64,000 nucleotides of DNA from the NCBI RefSeq assembly GCF_023718305.1, contig NZ_QEYO01000001.1, forward strand, positions 310,001-374,000. The letters are read 5' to 3'. Source of the stretch: Gramella sp. AN32 (GTDB lineage Bacteria > Bacteroidota > Bacteroidia > Flavobacteriales > Flavobacteriaceae). Below the pieces are notes generated by a model. That model saw only the letters and a program-made list of their open reading frames with translations, searched no databases and had not been told where the DNA came from. The translations under genes were made by a program, and so were the position numbers. Shown piece by piece: positions 34,877 to 41,168 of this stretch; position 1 is the first letter of the stretch; the number at the start of each line of letters is the position of its first letter.

Positions 34877-35826
34877 ACCAACTGAAGCGGTTAAGGCTTT
34901 TGCCAAATTTAAAGACTATGATCTCATTGTAGTTGGCGATGAAAAATCCCCTGAAAACTGGCACTGTGAAAATACTACCTACTTGTCCATAGATGAGCAA
35001 AACAAATTGGGCTATCAGTTAACTCAACACCTACCTTACAATCATTATTCAAGGAAAATGCTGGGTTATTTATTGGCAATGGAAAATAAGGCTGATTTAA
35101 GAATAGATACCGATGATGATAATATTCCTAAACAAAACTGGAGTTTTCCATTAAATGAACACAAATATGACTGTATAGAAGAAAATGAAGGATTTGTTAA
35201 TATATATCAGCTTTTTACCGATCAAAAAATATGGCCAAGAGGATTACCTTTGAATTTGATCAATAAACGATTTGATTTTAAGGTACTCCTCAATGAGAAA
35301 AATTGTAATGTTGGAATCTGGCAGGGATTAGCAGACGAAGACCCTGATGTAGATGCTATATATTGATTAACCAGTGTGAGCTATGCTATTTTAACGATAG
35401 AGCACCAGTTGTCCTGTCTAAAGGGACTATATGTCCATTTAACACTCAAAATACAATTATCATTAAGCAATTATTCCCCTTATTATATTTGCCTTCATAT
35501 GTCACCTTCCGCTTTATTGATATTTTAAGAGGTCTGGTTGCTCAACCAATTATGTGGTTAACTATCAGCTAGGTTTTACAAATGCCAGCGTTATACAGAA
35601 AAGGAATCCTCATGATTATATTAAAGATTTTATTTCAGAAACCCCTATGTACAAACACTGTGATGAAATAATAGAAATTGTGAGCACTGTGATATCACCT
35701 GAAAAGCAATTAACTGATAATTTATTATTGGCATATGAGGCTTTATTAAAACATGATATAGTTCTACAAAAGGAATTAATTACGCTAAAGGCCTGGTTAA
35801 GTGATGTAAAATATTTACAGGATTAA
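34842..35826 (+). pseudogene. Broken STELLO-type glycosyltransferase (DUF288)
   Basis: Three frames together encode one protein of about 325 residues. The first (34842-35366) reads SIIITSIFEPTEAVKAF, VVGDEKSPENWHC, LDIDTDDDN-like RIDTDDDNIP and ADEDPDVDAIY. The second (about 35375-35555) reads YFNDRAPVVLSKGTICPFNTQNT and TDILRG-like FIDILRGLVAQPIMW. The third (35557-35826) reads NYQLGFTNASVIQKRNPHDYIKDF. These blocks occur in this order in STELLO proteins (PF03385), named from Arabidopsis Golgi proteins and also found in bacteria. A TGA at 35364-35366 and at least two frameshifts (near 35375 and 35555) make it non-functional. Confidence 0.75.
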
Positions 35827-35831
35827 AAGCT

Positions 35832-35915
35832 CTTCACAAACAACCGCCCCATTTTCTAGGACAATCGTTTTGGTGCATAAACTTTTAATGCATCTATGTT
35901 GTAACTCACACCTGT
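35832..35915 (-). pseudogene. Fragment of a second wzt copy
   Basis: About 84 bp here match 33666-33750 inside wzt on the same strand with few differences, for example CCCCATTTTCTAGGACAAT here against TCCCATTTTCCAGAACAAT in wzt, and GTTTTGGTGCATAAACTTTTAA against GTTTTGGTACACAAACTTTTAA-like sequence there. The segment encodes the VSHNMASVKSLC...IVLENG part of the ATPase. A 2-bp gap and many substitutions show it is not translated. The rest of 35827-36018 shows nothing recognisable. Confidence 0.7.
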
Positions 35916-36018
35916 AATATTAGTTGGGGCACCATTCCTTGAAGTTTCGTGAGTAATAAATAATATTCACCTTTTGCTTTGCAGGTTATTCATTGATGTA
36001 GCTTTTCATAAGCTTAAA

Positions 36019-36933
36019 TTACAAACTATTCTTTACTAGAAACTTTCTTTTAAGAAGATATACATAGGATTTTAAAACCTTTAAAGGCTCTTTCCAAAAA
36101 ATCAGGTTAGCGACATGAATTGAACGAAAGAATTCTTCTTCACGAAAATAACATGCCATTAAATCATAACGATGTTTAGTAAGGCTTGTCACAATAATTT
36201 TAGATCTATGTTTAAAATTTTGATCACTTTGGACAGCTTCTACAATACCTAAATTGACTTTTGCTATTTTACTGGGAACTTTTCTCATTTTTTCAGAAAC
36301 TCCAATTTCCCTCCTATAAACTCCAGTAATACCTTCAATCAAATTTATGGTTCCTCCGTTTCTAAGCAACCAAAGGTATAATGGCCAATCACCATATGGA
36401 AAACGATGAATCCATGATGGCAGGCTATTATCTTCTTTTCTTATAAATGCCGAAACCGATGGTATAATATTGTGAAATATTAGATCGTCAAAATTAGAAG
36501 GATCCTTAAGGTTTTTCCATTGGCGAGTTACCAAATAATTATTTGGAAACAGATTTTTAATCCTGGTAAAGCAAATTTTTGAATTTGGATTTTCTTCCAT
36601 AAACCCAACTTGCTTTATTAGTTTATAAGGATCTGTCCAATAATCGTCGCCATCTAATATTGCCACATATTTCCCCTTACAGCGCTTATAAGTTTGAATG
36701 AAATTTTCAATTAAACCTATATTTTCCCGGTGAGATTTTAATTTTACGATTTCTGGGTATTTTCGTTCATATTTTTTGCAAATTTCAGGGGTTTTATCTG
36801 TACTGGCATCCTCTCCTATCACCAATTCAAAAGCAAAATCCAACTTTTGCATCAAAACGCTTTCAATAGCCTGAGCAATGAATTTTTCTTGGTTATAGGT
36901 CAGCATAAACACACTAACAGTAACATCTGTCAT
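36019..36933 (-). CDS. Glycosyltransferase family 2
   Basis: A 304-residue GT2 protein with VSVFMLTYNQEKFIAQAIESVL, LVIGEDASTDKTPEIC, GLIENFIQTYKRCKGKYVAILDGDDYWTDPYKL in the first 115 residues. The G-E-D-A-S-T-D and D-G-D-D-Y-W-T-D-P marks are typical of a GT2 subgroup widespread in O-antigen loci. FPYGDWPLYLWLLRNG near residue 180 is the catalytic region. It is the last gene of a three-gene cassette and overlaps its upstream neighbour by 4 bp. Confidence 0.93.
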   Translation of the reverse strand: MTDVTVSVFMLTYNQEKFIAQAIESVLMQKLDFAFELVIGEDASTDKTPEICKKYERKYPEIVKLKSHRENIGLIENFIQTYKRCKGKYVAILDGDDYWTDPYKLIKQVGFMEENPNSKICFTRIKNLFPNNYLVTRQWKNLKDPSNFDDLIFHNIIPSVSAFIRKEDNSLPSWIHRFPYGDWPLYLWLLRNGGTINLIEGITGVYRREIGVSEKMRKVPSKIAKVNLGIVEAVQSDQNFKHRSKIIVTSLTKHRYDLMACYFREEEFFRSIHVANLIFWKEPLKVLKSYVYLLKRKFLVKNSL

Positions 36934-37778
36934 TTAGGTTCGCGATAAATAATTAATTGACTTCTGGTAAATTTTTTATTAATTAATTGAGGGAGTATCT
37001 GTTCATTTTTAAGAGCCCATTTTTTAAAATTATTTCTTTTTTCACCCCATTTTAACAATCTACTAAATCTTTCCAATGTTCCTATAGGTACAATTTTTAC
37101 ATTTTTAAAAAATTGTTTCCCTGCATTCTCAAAATGTATCGAACTATAACTGCGGTCAGGATGGGGATCTTCTGTTTTCCAATTCTTGAATGCTTTCCTA
37201 TTAAATTTTGATGGTCGCCCTTTGACCGGGATATACCACCTAATTTCATCTAAAATTCTGGAATTGACCGCAGGCTCAAAAAACCGGGCTTCACCAGTTG
37301 ACTTTAAAAGTCGGGAAGTTTCTTTTAAAAATTTCTTTTCTAATGGAATTTCCAGGTGATGAAGAAAAGCTTTCCCTACAATAAAATCAAAACTCCTTTC
37401 TTCAAGACCATTATTTAAAAAATCTCCCTCAATAAACTTTATTGGGTATTTAAAGCCATGGTTCTTATTCAAATTACGAATAATTTCGCCACTCGCTGAA
37501 GCTAAATCATTTGCGGATACCTTTGCACCAAGCCCAGCCATTATTGCAGCATTTACACAATCCCCACAGCCCATTTCCAGAATTGATTTATCTTTTATCC
37601 TTTCTTTGAACTCAAATTGATACAAAGCATACCAACTTGTTTCAGTAGTTGTTGCCTTTTCCAAAAAACGATCCAGATTCTTTAACCAATATAGCGTATT
37701 GGCAATATTATAATTTGCATACAACTTCTCATAATGTTCCTTATTTCTGTCCTGATTATGATCTGCTACTTCATGCAT
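36930..37778 (-). CDS. Class I SAM-dependent methyltransferase
   Basis: The 282-residue protein has SAM motif I SILEMGCGDCVNAAIMAGLGA, ASANDL-type motif II (VSANDLASAS), EGDFLNNGLEERSFDFIVGKAFLHHLEIP and LLKSTGEARFFEPA, the Methyltransf_11/25 order. It lies between a GT2 gene (4-bp overlap) and a pyruvyltransferase gene (4-bp gap). A role in methylating a glycan sugar or terminating chain growth by end-capping is possible but unproven. Chain-end methylation is known in some Wzm/Wzt systems. Confidence 0.87.
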   Translation of the reverse strand: MHEVADHNQDRNKEHYEKLYANYNIANTLYWLKNLDRFLEKATTTETSWYALYQFEFKERIKDKSILEMGCGDCVNAAIMAGLGAKVSANDLASASGEIIRNLNKNHGFKYPIKFIEGDFLNNGLEERSFDFIVGKAFLHHLEIPLEKKFLKETSRLLKSTGEARFFEPAVNSRILDEIRWYIPVKGRPSKFNRKAFKNWKTEDPHPDRSYSSIHFENAGKQFFKNVKIVPIGTLERFSRLLKWGEKRNNFKKWALKNEQILPQLINKKFTRSQLIIYREPK

Positions 37779-37782
37779 AAGC

Positions 37783-38613
37783 CTAGCTCGTAATTTTTAC
37801 AAATGGACAAGAAGCCATCAAATCTTCTTTCAACTTTACAATTTTAGATTTCTCAGGTAAATTAAAAAGACTATTGAAAAGATTTATAAAATCTTCGATT
37901 TGATAGTTCGATTTAAAAACTGGAGCATCATAATTTATACACCCAACAGAATTATAATAATCCTTATATTTTATTGCATTTCCAAATGGCTTATTGGAAA
38001 ATGGAATCCAGACAGCGGGTACGCCATAGGCATGAGGTACAATTAATCCATGTAGAGAGGAAGAAATAATCTTTTCACAACTCAAAATTTCATCGGTTGT
38101 TTTCTCAATGCTATTGGTCATTAAATCTATAATATTAATTTCCGTGTTTTTTGAGAACAATTGAATAATCTGATTATAATCAGTATAATGTGGAATTATT
38201 CCTAGTTTAAATTTCTTTTTAACCTGTGGTATATAAAAATTCGGCAAGAGTATCGCAGGGTCTCCATATACCTCTGGACAATCATAGCCTAAATTAATTA
38301 AATAATTGCGTGTTTCAGGGCCCCTTACGGCGCGAAAATCTGCATTAACCACTTTTTGCTCAAAATCTATAATACCACTTCCCCAAATTATACTGTTTTT
38401 ATTAGCATGGTGGATAATACTACCTGCTGCAAGATAATTTCGATTATTTAATTTATACCATGGTTGTTTTTTGGGATGTACCCATTTGACCTGCTTTTCA
38501 GAGATTTTTTCAACAATATATTTAGACAGCAAATCTCCATAATTCTCTTTATGCTTACCCATCAGTCGGGTTTCACTCCACCAGAAAAGGGGTATATTAT
38601 TATTTTTAGGCAT
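37783..38613 (-). CDS. Polysaccharide pyruvyl transferase family protein
   Basis: The 276-residue protein shows the PF04230 pattern: NYGDLLSKYIVEKIS at the start, WGSGIIDFEQ, FRAVRGPETRNYLINLGYDCPEVYGDPAILLP, and CEKIISSSLHGLIVPHAYGVPAVWIPFS. The S-S-S-L-H-G-x-I/L block is the conserved family motif. Members transfer pyruvate from phosphoenolpyruvate to a sugar as a ketal, adding negative charge to the glycan; some members of the family are glycosyltransferase-like. Its start lies 31 bp from the end of the IS1595-type element, which probably separates it from its original promoter. Confidence 0.88.
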   Translation of the reverse strand: MPKNNNIPLFWWSETRLMGKHKENYGDLLSKYIVEKISEKQVKWVHPKKQPWYKLNNRNYLAAGSIIHHANKNSIIWGSGIIDFEQKVVNADFRAVRGPETRNYLINLGYDCPEVYGDPAILLPNFYIPQVKKKFKLGIIPHYTDYNQIIQLFSKNTEINIIDLMTNSIEKTTDEILSCEKIISSSLHGLIVPHAYGVPAVWIPFSNKPFGNAIKYKDYYNSVGCINYDAPVFKSNYQIEDFINLFNSLFNLPEKSKIVKLKEDLMASCPFVKITS

Positions 38614-38644
38614 ACTTGTCTCTTGTCTGAAAATAAAATTTATC

Positions 38645-39597
38645 GAGTTATAAAGTTACGTTCCGTATAATTTGGGTTTGATAAATTGGTGCTGCCCCAA
38701 CCATTCGTTGAATGATTTTATGGAATATAGATTCCTTGAAAATGGATCTATTGATCCTGTAACAAAACTCATTAAAATAAGCTTGGACGTGCTTTTTGCT
38801 TATGTGGGAGGGTATCGTCCTCAACCATGACTTGATCTGTCCTATAACAGTGTGCAGTTCTTTGAAATTCCTGCCCTTGTTGCTGGGCACTTGTTCTATG
38901 TCATAGTCTTTGGCAATTGGGTTGTATCCCCGCCAGCCGTCAGTGGTTACCTTTGCATCCTTGGCAATGTGCTTCTCGAACAAGGGTTTCAAGGATTTAG
39001 AGGAGTAATCTTGGATGAACCTTATGTAAGCCCTTTTTATCTTATTGTCCTCAGTGAGTTCCACGGCGATCGCCGCTTTTTTTTTCTTGGTGTCATAGCT
39101 GCGCCCTTGCTTGCCGTCCTCTCTCCCACCTACCACGAACTCGTCCACATGAACCCTACCGGTCAATAAGTGTTGTTCACTGCTCTGCATGGTATCGCGT
39201 ACCTTCTGCATAAAGAACCATGCCGTGGTCTGGCTTATCCCATACCGCTTTCCAATCTGGATACTGGACATGCCCTTGGTAGTGGCAGTCATTTCAAAAA
39301 CGATAAAGAAAGCCTTGCGAAGCCCGAACTTTACCTTATGGAACAGGGTGTTGGCCGTTGCGCTCTCCACGTTTCCACAGGAATAACAATGATATTTATG
39401 ACCGGCTTTTCCGCATCCTTTGGTATGGCTACATTTAGGACAAATAAACCCATCACACCACTTTTCTTGCGCCAAATATGCCTTACAGGAATCATCATCG
39501 GGGAATTCTTTTGCAAAGTCCAGTATATTTTCTCCTTTAAATATCTCCATAGTGCCTATTTTAGTGATTTAATATACGGTGTTTAAATTAATAACTC
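38645..39597 (-). mobile_element. IS1595-family insertion sequence
   Basis: The element is about 953 bp. Its imperfect terminal inverted repeats begin GAGTTAT at both ends (38645 on plus, 39597 on minus) and share CCGTATA further in, about 19 of 27 positions. One transposase gene fills the interior. The left repeat includes the transposase stop codon. I could not find a convincing 8-bp target duplication in the AT-rich flanks, so age or exact ends are uncertain. Confidence 0.75.
38648..39550 (-). CDS. IS1595-family transposase (ISXO2-like)
   Basis: The intact 300-residue protein has an N-terminal zinc ribbon, C-x2-C (CPKC) and C-x2-C (CYSC), at about residues 37-57. The ISXO2-like DDE domain follows: VHVDEFVVGGREDGKQGRSYDTKKK holds the first Asp, KVTTDGWRGYNPI the second, and the C-terminal KELHTVIGQIKSWLRTIPSHISKKHVQAYFNEFCYRINR closes the domain. 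It would catalyse cut-and-paste transposition. No frameshift is visible, so the copy may be active. Confidence 0.92.
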   Translation of the reverse strand: MEIFKGENILDFAKEFPDDDSCKAYLAQEKWCDGFICPKCSHTKGCGKAGHKYHCYSCGNVESATANTLFHKVKFGLRKAFFIVFEMTATTKGMSSIQIGKRYGISQTTAWFFMQKVRDTMQSSEQHLLTGRVHVDEFVVGGREDGKQGRSYDTKKKKAAIAVELTEDNKIKRAYIRFIQDYSSKSLKPLFEKHIAKDAKVTTDGWRGYNPIAKDYDIEQVPSNKGRNFKELHTVIGQIKSWLRTIPSHISKKHVQAYFNEFCYRINRSIFKESIFHKIIQRMVGAAPIYQTQIIRNVTL

Positions 39598-39679
39598 AAA
39601 AAATTTAAATCGTCCTTTTAAAAGTTTAGAGAAAATTTCTGATTTCCATTTTTTCACTTTTTAAGCATCTAACTTACAC

Positions 39680-39704
39680 ATTTCGACTGCGCTCAATGTG
39701 AGGT
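39680..39704. repeat. Dispersed flavobacterial repeat, copy 1
   Basis: CACATTTCGACTGCGCTCAATGTGA is an imperfect palindrome (CACATT... AATGTG). A second copy in opposite orientation lies at about 46872-46896 with one base different in the centre. It sits in the 143-bp gap between the insertion sequence and wzm. Confidence 0.7.
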
Positions 39705-39740
39705 AGAATTTCAACTTTCCGCTTTTCACTCTTCACTTAA

Positions 39741-40736
39741 TTATACAGTATCTATAAAATTCTTTTCAGTTCTGTTAAATATTATAAGTCCAAAAAGGAA
39801 TAAAACCAGGGAGATAATAAGCGTATAAAAGAAACCGGACCAGGTAAATATTCCGGTATCAAGAATCATAAATCTAAATCCTTCAATGATCTGAGTTAAA
39901 GGGTTATATTTAACTAACCAGGCCCATTCCGGCATTTTTTTAGAAACTTCGCTAAGCGGATATGGTACTGCCGAAAAGTACACCAATAAAGAAGTTGCAA
40001 AACCAACTAATACAGTGAGGTCACGATATTTGGTGGTAAAGGCCGAGATCGTCATCCCCAATCCAAGACCTAACAGCGCCATCATTAAAACGTAAACCGG
40101 AAATAAGAGCAGGTTTGAATTAGGACTTATATTTGTACCATTCCAAATTAGATATAAATAAACAATTATTAGAACTCCCATTTGAATCCCGAACTTAAAT
40201 AGATTTGTGATCACATTAGACAATGGCATTATAACCCTGGGAAAATACACTTTTCCAAAAATACCTGCATTTGCGCGAAAGGTATCAGATGTACCAGTAA
40301 AACACTGAGAAAAATAATTCCATGCGGTGATTCCTACCAGGTTGAAAAGAAAGGGAGGCACCTTGCCGGTAGGAATATTTGCAATATTATTAAATACCAG
40401 GGTAAAAGTGACCGCAGTAAAAAGCGGCTGTATAAAATACCATAGGGGTCCCAAAATGGTTTGCTTATAAACCGTAACTATATTTCGCTTTACAAAGAGT
40501 AGAAGAAGATCTCTATATCTCCAGATCTCCACGAAATTGAGGTCTATCAGTTTCCGCTTAGGGGTTATTTCGTATAGCCAGTCGTCTTGGTTCGCTTTGT
40601 TCAATGTTTGGTGTTTGGTGTTTGGTGTTTGGTGTTTGGTGTTTGGTGTTTGGTGTTTGGTGTTTGGTGTTTGGTGTTTGGTGTTTGGTGTTTGGTGTTT
40701 GGTGTTTGGTGTTTGGTGTTTGGTGTTTAAAACCAA
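39741..40736 (-). CDS. wzm: Polysaccharide ABC exporter, membrane subunit, with repeat-encoded N-terminus
   Basis: The core protein has six hydrophobic segments and the ABC-2 family marks of O-antigen exporters: LNFVEIWRYRDLLLLFVKRNIVTVYKQTILGPLWYFIQPL, then KVYFPRVIMPLSNV and VKYNPLTQIIEGFR. It forms the inner-membrane channel driven by Wzt. The open frame from TTG 40736 begins with about six copies of the heptapeptide NTKHQTP, all encoded by a 7-bp tandem repeat. No ATG exists between the repeat and the conserved core. A TTG at 40604 directly after the repeat gives a 287-residue protein, the usual family length. So either start is non-ATG, and the repeat sits at or inside the start region. 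Confidence 0.88.
   Translation of the reverse strand: MVLNTKHQTPNTKHQTPNTKHQTPNTKHQTPNTKHQTPNTKHQTLNKANQDDWLYEITPKRKLIDLNFVEIWRYRDLLLLFVKRNIVTVYKQTILGPLWYFIQPLFTAVTFTLVFNNIANIPTGKVPPFLFNLVGITAWNYFSQCFTGTSDTFRANAGIFGKVYFPRVIMPLSNVITNLFKFGIQMGVLIIVYLYLIWNGTNISPNSNLLLFPVYVLMMALLGLGLGMTISAFTTKYRDLTVLVGFATSLLVYFSAVPYPLSEVSKKMPEWAWLVKYNPLTQIIEGFRFMILDTGIFTWSGFFYTLIISLVLFLFGLIIFNRTEKNFIDTV
40605..40728. repeat. Heptanucleotide tandem repeat (GTTTGGT, 17 copies plus 4 nt)
   Basis: From 40606 the unit GTTTGGT (ACCAAAC on the coding strand of wzm) repeats 17 times without a mismatch, then GTTT follows. The unit is not a multiple of three, so each gain or loss of one copy shifts the reading frame. Three units give the heptapeptide in the wzm frame. 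The mirror frame on the plus strand is a meaningless repeat peptide. Confidence 0.95.
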
Positions 40737-41136
40737 CTAATCTTTTTTTAATTTGACACCTTTTAAACCAGATTTTCTTAGGTAAAACATGAATGCACCC
40801 ATGTTATTTTTCAACTTCATCACATTTGACAGATAAATTCTCGAACTGAGCTTTAGAAATAAGCTTTTTGTCGTAAGCTCCATATAATTGGGATTTTAAT
40901 TCGGTAGCCGATTCTTTTGAATAACTTAAAAAGTTATGAAATTCCTGGTTTCCGCCTCTACCAAAACCTTCAGCAATATTGTCCATTCTTGATTCTGAAC
41001 TTTTTTCCATCTGATTACGCAATTGAAAATTTTTACCGAAATCAGTTTCGATAAAGATTGTTTCTACTTTTTGACAAATAATTTGGGGTAACTTCCAACT
41101 TTCAATATCCTCAAATCTTTCAATCTTACCTATAAT
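40737..41136 (-). pseudogene. Four-helix-bundle (S23/IVP-type) gene, frameshifted and without start codon
   Basis: The frame reads IGKIERFEDIESWKL from 41133, then RMDNIAEGFGRGGNQEFHNFL and ELKSQLYGAYDKKLI, and stops at 40804 after CDEVEK. One base on, a second frame (40802-40737) reads MGAFMFYLRKSGLKGVKLKKD, which is the expected C-terminus of four-helix-bundle proteins of the 23S rRNA intervening-sequence family. A run of five A at about 40807-40811 explains the shift: one A fewer restores the frame. Upstream of IGKIERF a TGA follows directly, with ATT and ATA but no ATG, GTG or TTG, so the start is also lost. Function of the family is unknown. Confidence 0.7.
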
Positions 41137-41168
41137 TCAACCATAAACTATAAACAACAAACATTTGT

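Noticed and set aside
38637..39605. 8-bp target-site duplication around the IS1595-type element
   Set aside because: The flanks are both AT-rich, but the 8 bp next to the inverted repeats do not match.
40605..40728. CRISPR array
   Set aside because: The repeat unit is 7 bp with no spacers, so it is a simple tandem repeat.
40537..40740. Plus-strand open frame coding for a repeated V-F-G-V-W-C-L peptide
   Set aside because: It is only the mirror translation of the 7-bp repeat opposite wzm; composition is repeat-driven and no family resemblance exists.
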